Shown here: positions 12,383 through 24,146 of the stretch, piece by piece | Numbering within the stretch: position 1 is the first letter of the stretch | How the letters are laid out: each line of letters begins with the position of its first letter | Assembly (NCBI GenBank): GCA_009760855.2 | Contig: WPIO01000013.1 | Span: 5,390,501 to 5,454,500 of the forward strand | Source: Cristatella mucedo | Taxonomy: Eukaryota; Bryozoa; Phylactolaemata; Cristatellidae | Length of the DNA: 64,000 bases | Direction: 5' to 3' | Made by a program: the position numbers and the translations under genes | The notes under the pieces: generated by a model | Database searches by the model: none | What the model was told of the DNA's origin: nothing | What the model saw: the letters and a program-made list of their open reading frames with translations, nothing else

Positions 12383-12520
12383 TTGTGCATAGGGGTAGGA
12401 TGTTCGCCTTTAACGGCCGAGGTCATAGGCGCGAGCCCTGGATCAGATGTGAAGAGCCTGTATAAAGATTAAGTTTTCTTAGAGCATCAAGCGAATGAAT
12501 TTATATTAATAAAGAACAGA
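12383..12520 (+). repeat. tRNA-like SINE (type S1), diverged
   Basis: Contains gggtaggatgttcgcc, gaggtcataggcgcgagccc (B-box remnant) and the L2-like tail aagattaagttttcttag. It lies in about 1.06 kb (11960-13020) that unit B lacks. A (GA)n run sits at 12583-12613. Confidence 0.58.
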
Positions 12521-13722
12521 AACTAGCAGAGGGCAGTGGCTTTATAATAAACCCTTTCGATAAACCACGGATGACGGATTTTCTGAGAGATAGAAAGAGA
12601 GAGAGAGAGAGACCTTGTGTCTACTTGACAGGCAATAAAAATTCACGGAGAAGTAGGACTTAAAGCGACCCAGAGCCTTTCTGGAAGCACCGACACTTTT
12701 TTGCAATTACTCCCACCCACAATTTTTGCAATTGCTCCCACCCATTGTGATCGCCGGAGTCACAAATTGCCGACAAATCGTGTAGCAAGACAAAGACGAT
12801 GTGACCACTCCCTGTGGCAATCGCTGATGTCTGCAGTCACACGGATAAGATGGGTTTCAGAGACATGCTGTTTCGTTTGAATCCCGATTGAAATTCTCAT
12901 GATAAGCCATAACTTTCCTGGTCTTCTTCGAGCAGTAAAGCAATGATTTAGTGGTAGTGTGCCTGAGGTGCATCTGACATAAATGAATACAGCAACCGAT
13001 ATTCATATATTCAGTAAGCCAGCTGCATTCGATTTGCCGAACTTCGTAGATTCAGTTCATGCCACGGGCCGAGACGCTAATTTAAGAAAGGCTGAAGATA
13101 TACATTTTTTGACGAACTCTCTAAACTTATTCACAAATCAGACTTGACAAGTGTGCTTCATCTTTCAGATGATATATGTTTCCAGAAACCCTGAGGATGT
13201 ATTGTTCATCCTTAAAGACTGATAAACCGTCTCACAAGCCTTGCTGGAAAATAGCTCTCATGCTGGACGGCATATTTGCAAGCTCTTGTCGCAGGATAAA
13301 GTGAGTGTTTGCTGCCCCGCTAGAGCGAGTCGTGAGGAGCTTGCCGGTCAACTCGACATATAGCGTCCGCTTATGCGTCTTTGACAGAACACTCTGACCA
13401 AGTTTCAGGCTTCGACACTTTCAATAAAAAAAAATCTCACTAAAGTTCGTAATTAGCGGAACCACAAAGCCCCGGTATTAAGCACTCTCAATTTTACACA
13501 CTTCAAAAGGTTACATAAGACATCGAGCTTTCCACGAGAGTTTTTTAAAGAAATAAGCTTGTAATTAAAGAAAATCTCAGATTTGACCACTGTATGCCTT
13601 CAAAGAATAGCAATAAATTTGTCATAAAATCCCGAATGCCGGCACCCTAAGGTCAGAGTTAGAGCCTCTTTGACAAAACTGCCTCTGCATCCCTACCCCC
13701 AATTACACGATAAATAAATAAA

Positions 13723-13885
13723 TACTAGCTGATTTAACAGCATAATTTGTATATTGGTAGAAAATCCTTAACGGCTATGACCACCGCTTGCAGTTGGCAG
13801 TACAGGATCGCGAACTTTGGGATTCGAACTCACGACCTCGGTCGCGAAGAGCGAGCACCTTACCTCCTTGGCTGTTACTACCCCT
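13723..13885 (-). repeat. tRNA-like SINE (type S2), shared by both units
   Basis: Starts tactagctgatttaacagc (the SINE 3' end reversed) and has the B-box complement ggattcgaactcacgacctc. It sits at the same place as 38195-38358 in unit B, so it was present before the duplication. Confidence 0.75.
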
Positions 13886-14354
13886 AATAGTGTCATAAGA
13901 ACTCACAAGCACAGTTTCGCTAGATAGTAACATGAAAATATGCGTTCGCAGCATGGAGCCTCAAGGGCGTGCCTCACTTCTAGGCACTTAACGACTCATG
14001 CCATTGCCTATTCTGCTGGCTGCCAAACTTTGACTCTCTCGTTCCAGCAAGCGTTTCGTGACGGAAAGCCTGTCGAGGGTCGAGTTCGTACCCTACTGCG
14101 ATCCCTGTGCAAGCAATAAGCGGAGAGGGGCAGTGCATTCTAGGAGTACGCCGGTGTGGACGGGGCACGTACTGATACGGAGCCGATGCCAGCCATGTGA
14201 AATCCGACGCTGCCAGTAGTGCAAGCTTTGCGCCACTACATGGCTACATGGTGGCATGATGCATCCAGTGAAAGCAGTTTTCTAGCGCTGCTACTGCTGC
14301 TTGACTACTTCATTTTGACCTTCGCATTCACTTAAAGCTTCGCTTCGACCTAAA

Positions 14355-14865
14355 TAATAACAATAATCATAATAATAATGCATTTGATATAGCGCCCTCA
14401 GAGAAAACAGTCTCTTTCTAAGCACTTCACATTTGCTGAAAAGGAAGCTCGATTGAAGGATTAGTGGTAGCATGCTCAATAAACAACAAGAATAACATAG
14501 TTAGGGGTGACATGCACAAGGTCAGCATACAAGTTTGGTTAGTGTCAGCATGCACAGTGTCAACACGCATAAGCACATAAAGGACGAATTACAGGGACCC
14601 ACTAAATGTTGTCATAAATTGGTTCCTTTTTTAGTTTCATTTATAATGTGGACAAGTCAGGAGATGTCGTGACGCAGGTCGGGAGTGAGCTCCCGGCATT
14701 GGGAGCATACGAACTAAAGGTGCGGTCTCCAAAGGATTTGGAATTTGTACGAGGTATGGGTAACCAGTTAGATTCCAAAAAGCGGGTGGCACGATGCTAA
14801 GCCTGGTGAGAGAGTAGATCTGATAGGTAGGCTGGAGCCAAAGAATGAAGTGACCTAAAAGTGAG
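14355..14865 (-). repeat. L2 3' fragment, unit A only
   Basis: Begins with a degenerate (AAT)n tail and gcatttgatatagcgccctc, then the 3' UTR, then C-terminal RT coding that has lost its frame (agcatacgaactaaaggtgc, complement of the SSYAPKAW region). Unit B has no insertion at this place (39070-39080). Confidence 0.75.
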
Positions 14866-15165
14866 TTTCCGCTTTGACCTTCGCTCCACTTCGACCTCCG
14901 ACCGTCGCTTTGACCTTTGCTTCGACCTTTAACCTTTGCTTCAACCTCCACTTCTATCTTCGACCTTCACTTCACATTCGACATTCGCTTTGACCTTCGA
15001 CCTTTACTCAACCTTTGACCTTCACTTTGGCCTTCGCTTCGCTTCGACATTTGCTTCGCTTCGACCTTACCTTCGCTTCGCATTGACCTTACCTTCGCTT
15101 CGAACTGACCTTACCTTCGCTTCACTTTGACCGTCGCTTCGCTTTGACATTCGCTTACTGCGTCT
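14866..15165 (+). repeat. Degenerate minisatellite, cttcgacctt-type
   Basis: About 300 bp of imperfect 10-13-bp units such as ttcgaccttcgctt. The matching place in unit B (39080-39131) has only about 50 bp of it, so the array expanded in A or contracted in B. Confidence 0.8.
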
Positions 15166-15689
15166 GCATTCTGAAGCTACTGCAGTTGTCTCAGTAATGT
15201 AAGAGTACTGGGAAACGTGATAACTAGCTTGGCTGCTTCCAACAGATTTTAGCTAAGCATTTGAGCGCTCTACGCTGGTAGCTAAATCGAAGTACAGCGA
15301 ATCTGAGCTGTGCAGCTATCAAAGAAGTACTCGGCTGGTCATTCAGTAATAGTAACCTATAAGAGGCCTACCGATTAAGGCAATTTCGCATGCGTTTGCG
15401 TGTCAATGCTGCGTGCACCACAACTAGCACGTCCTTGAGAGCGAGTGAGTGCTTCGATCGTAGGCGATCTTTTCACACATATATCTACGTTCGTGCTGAT
15501 CGACTCATCCTTGCACATTGATAGATATACTGATTTGATTCGATAAGATATAATTGTCAGCAGAAGCTGAGCACCACCTGCCAAGTATAAGGTAGAGCAT
15601 CCTGACTAGCGCAGCTGCACCACACTTTGTTTCGGCTCCTGAACAGTGGTCACGATGAGACTTTAAACACTGAATAATAATAATAATAC

Positions 15690-16095
15690 ATTTATATAGC
15701 TTTCCTAAGAGAATTAAATTCATTTATCGGAACTTTACAAAAGCTAGAAAGAAATCCTATTAATTGGCTAGTGGTTTACAAATGCTAGGTTCTGTTGGCT
15801 AGGACGTTACGGCTGTAATGAGATAAGGGTCAACTGCCATGCCGGGGTCTGACCTATAGGCACGGCCGAATGTACGGTGACGAGAGGTCACCGGGGCTTT
15901 GAAGAAGGAAAGTTGGCCGAGTAAGTAGTAGTCATCGAGAAAGAGATCGCATTGGAACAGTCCCCGAGATTTCTGGCAGAGGCTACACGAGATACGGTGG
16001 CCGAGCCCGCGCTCTGCGGGATATGTTTTCCAACTTCTGAGCAGCATTCGGTTTGCCCATAATTATTAAGCTGGTTGTTATCGTAATCCAATTTG
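15690..16095 (-). repeat. L2-like fragment with inserted repeat, unit A
   Basis: The flanks (gaaagaaatcctattaattggc; gagatcgcattggaacag...; cataattattaagctgg) match L2 sequence. About 15772-15930 interrupts it with a repeat that recurs, reversed, at 63230-63385. Unit B keeps the left flank at 40150-40200 without the insert. Confidence 0.6.
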
Positions 16096-16159
16096 CGAAA
16101 GTTTGGTTGCTATCAAAGTGCGAATGTTAAAAATTCATACTGTAAGAAAGTTGTTAGAT

Positions 16160-16560
16160 TTTGAGGTCCTGGAAGACAGAAGGGATCTGTGCACAGGTGC
16201 AGCTCATGTAATGTAATGTTTCCAATGTAATGAGTAATGTATGGCTAATATGATGTAATGCGTATCCGCCCGTAACTCCGCAAAGCCAGAAACACCAAGA
16301 TGGCTGTAAGCGTGAAAAATTGTATACAGCTAACTCAAAGCATAAGCGACCTTCAGTACGCACGTGGTAGCCAACGGACTTCATCTCACGCAAATAAGAG
16401 CAGGTGACAAGTATAACTTGGTCCAGAGAAAAGTTGAGTTATTGAGTAGCGTGAAATAAGCAACTCAGAAAAGAAGGAAGAAAAGATGCACCCCAGTCAT
16501 CAGCTAGGGAATAGACGTCGATGTGTAAGACTTTCGGAAGATAGTTTTACAGTCCGAACC
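16160..16560 (-). repeat. L2 family-2 3' end, diverged
   Basis: Tail-like (ATGTA)n motifs at 16206-16260 are followed by the reverse complement of the family-2 3' UTR and C-terminal coding (MKSVGYHVRTE). A decayed cousin of 30330-30545. Confidence 0.65.
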
Positions 16561-16619
16561 TGCAGAGAAAAAGGTTCTGTCGCCAACGGTCTTTCACTGC
16601 ATGTCATCTGGATAAAAAT

Positions 16620-17190
16620 GAAAGTCCAGATTTTGCCATGTGAGTAAATCGGAAAGAATTAGATAGTACATTTTGAAAAGGCCCTGGAAGAAGTACGGGT
16701 CTCTAGAATACCCACAACTTCAAGGCTCTTTGGATGGCAGTTGCTAGTGCTATCAATGCTCTCAAGTTCTCCACAGAGATATGACCTAAGCCATTTCAGT
16801 GCGCTGCCAGTGGTTCTCAGGCGTGATAAGAAGCACTTAAGAAGGACTTGGGGATCAATAATTACAAACACTGACGAAAGATTCTGAAAGACTAGCACAG
16901 ATACTCTACTTAAGTCTGCATTAGCGTGGAAGTCATTATGCTCTCGCAGAAGTATTGACTCGGTAGTGCGGCTAGCTCTAAAACCCGACTGGCACTCATA
17001 TGCTAGGTTTGAGGTTTTGATGTAAGACTTTAGCGGATTTTCCAATACTGGTCCCGGTGTCTTTGATTGGAACGATGCGCCCAAGGATGGCAATGAGTAG
17101 AGTGTCAATAACTGCGGAGTGTTCTACGCTGAAGTCAGTTTTGCTGGCCTGCTGCCTGTTGGCTTTCTGATATTCCGTGGCGGCTGAAAC
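16620..17190 (-). pseudogene. L2-like reverse transcriptase fragment (unit A intron 5)
   Basis: The minus strand encodes LAYECQSGFRASRTTESILL, the RT segment before the catalytic FDTID (here decayed to FVIID), then ALKWLRSYLCGELESID. The equivalent unit B fragment at 40735-41290 is shorter in frame but keeps AAFDTIDPQVLL. It predates the duplication. Confidence 0.75.
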
Positions 17191-17262
17191 AAGCTCGTTT
17201 TGTAACAGGACTATCGTGGTCACGTGAAGCGTATCAAGGACTTCCTCGGGAAGAATCTAGAC

Positions 17263-20200
17263 CAGGGGTCTGCAACCTTTTGAGACAGAAGAGCCAAAGG
17301 TTACAATTTAAAAAATTTCCCAGATTTTAAAGAGCCACTAGCATTTTTATTTCAATATGATGGTATTTGATTAGGATTAGGTATATAAATTTGATTATTG
17401 ATTTAAAATAAATAGCTTTAAACATGAGATAATATTTATTAATATGAAAACATACAAATGTTTCGTACAAAACATATTGAAGTATTTTAGCTAGCTCTGC
17501 TAGAATAATAAAATTAGTAATAAAATAATATAACTATAATTATTGAATAATATATATTTGCAATAGCTACATCAATGGGAGCATTGGCCTTGCATGCCTT
17601 TTAAAAGTTTGGTTAAATCTGGCTCATAACTTGTTGCTTTTAGTTTCAAGCACGCCTCTAGATTTTTATTTGTCAGTGGCTTCTTACTTTACTTCTTATT
17701 ATATTCATGCAAGAGAACGCTTGCTCGCACGAATATGTTGACCCGAAGATCGTCAGCACTCCAAATTCCAACTTCTTCATCTCACTGTAGCATTCTGGAA
17801 GACTATTCCATGCGTCAAATGTGAGTGCCTCAACTCGCGGCATTTCTTTTAGAGCTGTCCACTCGTGCAGAGTAACGTGCATGCTTTTCTGGACCTCCAA
17901 CTGTTCTAACTTGCTCTTGACTTCGGTGAACTTACCACTCCACAAATGTTTGGTTTTCAAATCCAGCAATTGCATTTGAAGCGAACCAGCATCAAGTCCA
18001 AATGGCTCAATGTTGATCTCATTTGTATTTGTGTTGAGAGGATTTACTATGAACTTGCGTTGGTTTTGAATTGCTCAAATGTCTCAGCGAATCCATCCTT
18101 CATTTTTTTAAAGTAATGCTGAAGTAATTCCTGTCAATAGTTGCATCGGTTTCGTCGCGATATTGCTTCAGATTTTCGAAATGAAGTAATTTACCGCTCT
18201 CCATGTCTTCGACAAAATAAAGCAATTTATTTACGAAACAAGCCACTTCTTCAAGCAAGGCATAGGCTGGGTTTCCCTTTCCTTGCAGTTTTACATTTAG
18301 CTCATTTAGTTTCTTTGTGATATCCACCATAAAGCTGAATTTTTGCAGCCGTTTGTCTTCTTTTAATTCGGGATGGACAATATCTTTTTCATTGAAGAAT
18401 GTTTTTATTTCACTCAAGCAAGAAGCAAAACGTTTCAATACGTTACCCCTGGAATGCCATCGCACTTTATTGTGCAGAAGTTGGTCAGAATACTGGCTTT
18501 ATATTTCTTCAAGAAATTCCTTAAACTAGCGACGGTAGAGTGTTTTTGCCAAAATTCTGTTAAGGATCTTAATAACCAAGTTCCTGACCTCAACCATTTT
18601 GGTCGGAAATTTTTGGGCACAAAGCGCCTCTTGATGAATTATGCAGTGAAACGTTAAAATTTCGTGGCTTATTTTTTCCGAATCATTGTTACCCCTTTAT
18701 GTATTCCTGTCATACTTCTGGCTCCATCAGTTGCTATGGAAACGATTTTATTTATATAAATTGCATAGTCTTCCGGGAATTTTTGCACAGCATTTGCTAC
18801 ATCTTCTCCACGAGTTTGCCCTGAGAGCGGCAGAAATCCTACCAGTTCTTCCTCTGGACCCTGGGACGACATATACCCGACGAAAAAGGTAACTTGTACC
18901 TTGTCTTTTATGTCGCAAAACTCATCCATGGCAAGTGATAAAGCAGAAGCCAGTTGAATGTCTTCCACTTGCATTTGTGTTACATTTGAAGAAATTTTAG
19001 AAGTTCTATCTTGTACTGTTTTAGCAGATAATGGCAAATCTTTGATTTTTTTCATGATTTCGATTTTGTTTTTGAAATCACAAAACAGTTCTTCAGCTCC
19101 ACGTATGAAACAATCTTTGACGTACTCACCATCTGTGAATGGTTTCCCTCTTTTTGCCATTTGTAGTGATATTGCGAAGCTTTCCAGATTTACATTATTT
19201 GAAGATTGCGCCCAGTTACTTAGCATAGAACTCGACTGTTGTTTTTGTTTTTGAAGCTCTTTAACAGATTTTTTTCCGTGCGTCACCGGTTGGATATTTA
19301 GCAGCGAATCGGGTATGTTTTGTAGTAAAGTGTCTCTCTAAATTTGACTTCTTATTGTGCGCAAGGTTTTCTTGGCAAACGAGACAAGTCGGAAGGCCAT
19401 CTGTGTTGCAAATGAACGCAAACGACTCCGTCCAATCCTGATTAAATTCTCGATTTTCTTCTTCTGTTCGTCTCTTCTTTTTTATCAGATGCCATTCTGG
19501 TGACGGAGCTGAAATAAAGATTTTTAAAATTTTATTTAGCTATCTAAAACGGCGTTAAAAAACCTTTAATTAAATAGTTAATTTTGTTAATTGCTAATCT
19601 GTAAAAAGGTCAATTTCGTTAAACGTTAGAGCGTATTTTTGTAAATTATCTATAGAAGTATTTTTTTCTTTTTATACCATGTTTACTTCGCGTCACTGTA
19701 ACAAAATAAATTGGTATACGAAATTAATAAAATGTTGTTGTACCTTTGGACGTTCGAAAGTACAACAACATGAATGTCCGGAGGTACAACAAAGGGTATT
19801 TTCAGAAAATTTCACGTGTAAAATAATTTGAGTTTAAATATACTCAAAACAGACAATATATATAGAAAGCTCAACACATATAGTTCATATTCATATATAA
19901 TACCTATCATACCAACATGAACCAAACAGAATAAACAGTACAGTATAACTATGAAAATATTTACTTTTTGATCGAAAAAAAAGATCTGACAGCGACCCTT
20001 GACGACACAGTACACAATAACTAAACAAACAGAACAGTGTTGCCACATTTCAAAAATGCTACTCTCTTGAATTTTTGCATGTATATATCCCATTGCTAAC
20101 CTACTTAAATCGAAACTGTCTGAAGGTAAGGTCGTCCGAAGGTACACCACTTGCCCTTACATACCTTTGAGAAGATAATTCGCTTCTAAATCGTCTTCTT

Positions 20201-20650
20201 CTTGAAATAACTAAAAAATGGTTGTTTCTCTCAAGCGATTAAATTAACACACATGGAACCGCGCTCCGAGGAAGACTTGCTGAAGACTGAACGCTACCGT
20301 CCGCCGGGTAGCTGGCTAGGTGGTAGTAGTGGCTAGTGACGGCGGCAGTTGGCGCTTTGGCAGTGGCAAGCATGGAGTGTCGCCACGGGGCTGGCCACAG
20401 CACGGCTGTGGGGCTGTGCCTGGTGTCCGAGCGGCTGTCAGCTGTCCGTATACTCTCTACTCCACCTATTCTCACTGTTCTCTGTTGAGTGTTTTAATCC
20501 TGTTTAAAGTTTTTTTGCAGTAAAATATTGTTTATGAGTTTTGAAAATAAAATAATATAATTATTATGATTTTCGCATGGAACTGGAGAGCCGCATCTTG
20601 ACATCGAAAGAGCCACATGCGGCTCGCGAGCCGCAGGCTGCCGACCCCTG
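17263..20650 (-). mobile_element. hAT DNA transposon inside SULT exon 6
   Basis: The ends are caggggtctgcaacc and, reversed, caggggtcggcagcc, typical hAT terminal repeats. The 8-bp target duplication atctagac is perfect (17255-17262 and 20651-20658). The element is 3388 bp. Near the right end it carries nested gagccac/gcggctc motifs. Its transposase on the minus strand is broken. The empty site is present once in unit B (gaatctagacgacg at about 41387-41400), so insertion followed the duplication. Confidence 0.95.
17690..19500 (-). pseudogene. hAT transposase remnant (GTF2IRD2/ZBED-like)
   Basis: Read from high to low coordinates. A BED-type zinc finger ([19 protein letters not shown]) lies at about 19290-19420. 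A frameshift follows in the A/T run at about 19267. Then come [14 protein letters not shown] and [14 protein letters not shown] (18669-19286), a stop and frame changes, [20 protein letters not shown] (18100-18465), and the C-terminal hAT dimerisation signature FGSTYSCEQAFSCMNIIRSK (17673-17800). All domains are present in order but in at least four frames. The protein would have cut and joined transposon ends, and this copy cannot. Confidence 0.88.
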
Positions 20651-21948
20651 ATCTAGACGACGACGCTGTCGCCAGGATAGCCGACTCCTGCACCTTTGAT
20701 ACGGTGATCAAGCAATATCCCCAGTCCGCTTTCCTGCGAAAAGGTAAGTGCATGTAGGTAGCTTGCGTGCAGGCTGACACTCGGCTGCAGCAGTGCGCAC
20801 GTTGGCCCACCATTGATGTGGCTTTGGCGCTGTACCTTAGTCCGCTCTTTATTGTGGCTCTTTCTGGGATGTAGGGGGGAGGCGAGCTGACCCAGATAAG
20901 GCAGTTGCGATAAGGACGCCGAGCGGTTGTGCCGGTTCGCTGCGAGCCGCCGTCCCGAAGAAACACATTTGCTGGAGCATGCTGCGTGCGATGTTTGCGT
21001 TGCATCGTGGTTGAAATCTTAATATCATGTACATTTGGTAGCGTCCTCTCTCGAAAAAGCGAATCAGCGCTCAACCGCCAATAGAATATTTGGATTGTCA
21101 ATTTCTCGCCGTTTGCGCTTAGGGTGACGGTCCATAAGAGAAGCTGCCAAGGGCCCATGCACTGCGTTTTAGGGACATCCGGAGGGTGGAAAGAACGTTT
21201 CACGGTTGCGGAGAGCGAGCTTTTTGACGAAAAGCTGAGACAAGAATTGGGCGACATCGCTCGGGAGATGCTGAGCTAGTGCTCGAGCTCGCTCAAGAGC
21301 GCTCGTGTCTCTTGCAGCGACTGCCCGAGCTGCAGCCGAAGCTGTCGCCACGCCTCGTTTATAAACCAACGCTTTGACATGTAAGCAACTGGTGAAAGCC
21401 CAGATTGCGGAGAACTGTCGGTTATGTCGTACCCTGGAATGTTAGACAAGCCGAAAACACATGAAATAGTTGCCGAAATAGTTTACGCGTTGCCAAAAAT
21501 ACTCATATAAAACAACAGCATGTTTACTCACGCCGATTCATCAGGATTAATAGTTATCTTGATTTTCAAAAGAAATAATCACATGTACATTATGCATTTT
21601 AGCGTGGCTGCTACGGCCAGATGCAGTTGATTTTACTTTGAGCCAATGATATTTATAATAATAATAATAATAATAATAATGCACTCGATAAAGCGCCCTC
21701 AGATTTCTCTCTAGGCGCTTTACATTTGCTGCAAAGGGAAATGCAATTGAATGGTGAGTGATATCATGCTTGATAAACAAACAAAATGAATAACATGGTT
21801 AGGGGTGACATGCACAGGGTCAGCATGCAAATGTGGTTAGTGGCAGCATGCACAGTGTCAGCACGCATAAGCACATCAAGGACAAATCACAGGGACTCAC
21901 TAAATGCTGTCCTAAATAGGTGCGTTTTTAAGTTCTTTTTTAATTTGG

Positions 21949-23960
21949 TCAAGTCAGGGGATTTCGTGACGCAAGTCGGGAGTGAGTTCCAGGCTTTGGG
22001 AGCATACGAACTAAATGCACGGTCTCCAAAGGATTTGAGGTTTGTACGAGGTATTGGTATGCTGTTGCATTCCGAAAAGCAGGTGGTACGATGCTTGGCC
22101 TGATGGGGTAGCATATCTGAGAGATAGGCTGGAGCCAAAGAATGAAGTGACCTAAAAGTGAGCGACAAAACCATAAAGTCAGTCCGTTGCTTGACTGGTA
22201 GCTAGTGCAGGTCGGCGAGAAGTGGTGTGATGTGGCAACTGCGACCCTCACGAAAAACAAGCCTAGCTGCAGAGTTTTTCGCCAGCTGTAAGCGCCTGAT
22301 TGCACATGCGGTAGGCCAGCAAGCAGTGAGTTACAGAAGTCAAGATGGGATGTTACAAATGCATGGACCAATTTAGACGTGGTATCCCTATCTAAACAAG
22401 CCCGAGTTTCAGCAATGTTATGTAGCTGAAAGTAGGCAGACTTGATTGTGGAGCTGATGTGGTCGTCTAACGAGAGGTCAATTTGGAACATGATACCTAG
22501 ATTTCGAGCTGATTCAACAGGAGATATGCTGGCATAGCCAATTTTGAGCGTCAGCCTTTCCAATTTGTGAATAACTCTGGGTTTGCCCATAACTAGTAAG
22601 ATAGTTTTATCATCGTTTTGTTTTAGAAAATTTGCTGCCATCCATGTGCGGATGTCATCAATACATGCAGCAAGTGAGTTGAGAGAATTTGAGGTGCTCG
22701 AAGGCTGAGAGAGAACAAAGCAAAGATACAACTGAGTGTCATCCGCATATGAGTGAAAGTCTAGATTATTCTTGGCAATCACATCGGCAAGAGGGAGAGT
22801 ATAAACCGTGAAAAGAACCGGACCTAGCACGGAGCCCTGAGGTACGCCATATTTCAGGGGTACCTCAGATGATCTTTGTCCGTTCACGTCAATGCTCTGG
22901 AGTCTCCCACTGAGATAGGACCTGAACCACTGCAGAGCAGTGCCAGTGATGCCCAGGCGAGATGAGAGGCGCTCTAGAAAAACTTTGTGATCGATAGTAT
23001 CAAAAGCTGCCAAAAGATCGAGCAAAACAAGCATAGACACTCTACCCATGTCTGCATTCCTAAGTAGGTCGTTGTATACCCTAAGCAATGCTGACTCTGT
23101 GGAGTGATTAGCTCTAAAGCCAGACTGGAACTTACTAGCAAGGTGTGAGGTTTCGATGTACGAGTTCAGCTGGTCCGCCACGACCCGTTCCAGTGTCTCT
23201 GATAGGAATGATAGAAGGGAAACTGGGTGGTAGTTGCTAAAGTTCTCTTGGTCTAGTGTCGCTTTCTTGAGAAGTGGCCTGACTACAGCTTTTTTGAAAG
23301 GTGCTGGGACATGACCTGAGGCTAATGACATATTAATGATGTTAGTTATGCATGGCAGCAGCAGATCAATGCAACATAAGAGCAGGAAAGTGGCAATAGG
23401 GTCCCGAGGACTTGTTGTCTTCTTTGATTGAGATACGAACTTTAGGACTAGATCACTAGTGACCTGCTTAAATGTAGACATTGAGATGCAGCCAGGAATC
23501 AGGAAACAGCATTCTAGTCGGGATGGTGTCATCGCAGGGATGGACTCCCTGATCTTGTCTATCTTCGGCACAAAGAATCGAGAGAAGCGATCGGCTAGAT
23601 CATCACTAGGATCGTCAGGTAAGGAGCTAATCTGGGAGCGGTTGAGGAAATGATTTATCGTCGACGTCAGCAATTTTGGATTGTGCATCTGTAATTCAAC
23701 AATGTTTCTATAGAAGCTAGACTTGGCCTTTGCTATGATGGATTGGTACGACCTATAGTAATCTTCATATGCCTGTCGATGGACAGTCAGTCTAGATCTC
23801 TTGTATGCTTTTTCAAGCTTTCGCTTAGTAGACTAGGCTAGTTTAATGTCTGTGGTAAACCATAGGCCGTCTGAGCGGGGGGGGGGGCGCACAGTGCGTT
23901 TTGTCAGAGGTGCAAACTCGTCGATTGTGTCAGCGAGTGTCGTGTTGTAGCTATCTAGCT
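21949..23960 (-). pseudogene. L2 reverse transcriptase
   Basis: A 579-codon frame from 23688 encodes NHFLNRSQISSL, VVRPLLKKATLD, FQSGFRANHSTESALLRVYN, the first catalytic block [21 protein letters not shown] and the second catalytic block [12 protein letters not shown] one-base deletion near 22307 (GLPHVQS instead of GLPACAI) throws the last third out of frame. The true C-terminus continues in another frame (21887-22174, SFGDRAFSSYAPKAWNSLP). Linker coding upstream to 23960 is also recognisable (KLEKAYKRSRLTVHRQAY). Confidence 0.88.
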
Positions 23961-23970
23961 ATCTACCAAA

Positions 23971-24146
23971 TGAGCCGTGGTGGCACACTAGGTAAGGTGG
24001 TTGCTTTCACGACCTCGGTCCCGAGGTCGTGGGTTCGATTCCTGCGGTGGGCGATCCTTTATCGCCACTGCAAGCGGTGGTGATAGCCGTAAAAGCTCTT
24101 CTGTCTCAATACAAAAAAGAGGCTGTTTAATCAGCTAGGATTTTTT
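23971..24146 (+). repeat. tRNA-like SINE (type S2), best copy
   Basis: Starts tgagccgtggtggcacacta. The B box is GGTTCGATTCC at 24032-24042. A perfect 11-bp hairpin with a two-base loop lies at 24008-24031 just before it, then ccactgcaagcggtgg. It ends gctgtttaatcagctagga followed by T residues. It is inserted in the L2 at 21655-25355. Confidence 0.85.

Larger units (their letters stand above)
8401..21279 (+). pseudogene. Cytosolic sulfotransferase pseudogene, unit A copy
   Basis: Paralogue of the unit B sulfotransferase. Remnants: exon 1 at 8401-8546, with 7 extra bases near 8498-8515 that shift the frame; exon 2 at 9031-9159, open; exon 4 at 13169-13300, one base short and running into TGA after YVSRNPEDVLFILKD; exon 6 split as 17209-17262 and 20659-20743 by a hAT element; exon 7 at 21173-21279, open with its own stop. 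Exons 3 and 5 are absent: the flanking sequence closes up near 9672 and near 15640, where unit B has about 1.6 kb and about 0.46 kb more. Splice sites survive at exons 2, 6 and 7, so partial transcripts are possible, but no functional SULT can result. Confidence 0.88.

Noticed and set aside
20532-21257. 241-codon minus-strand open frame, and its twin at 41368-41994
   Set aside because: They lie antisense to SULT exons 6-7 and the intron between. They show no motif and are explained by the duplicated sense gene.
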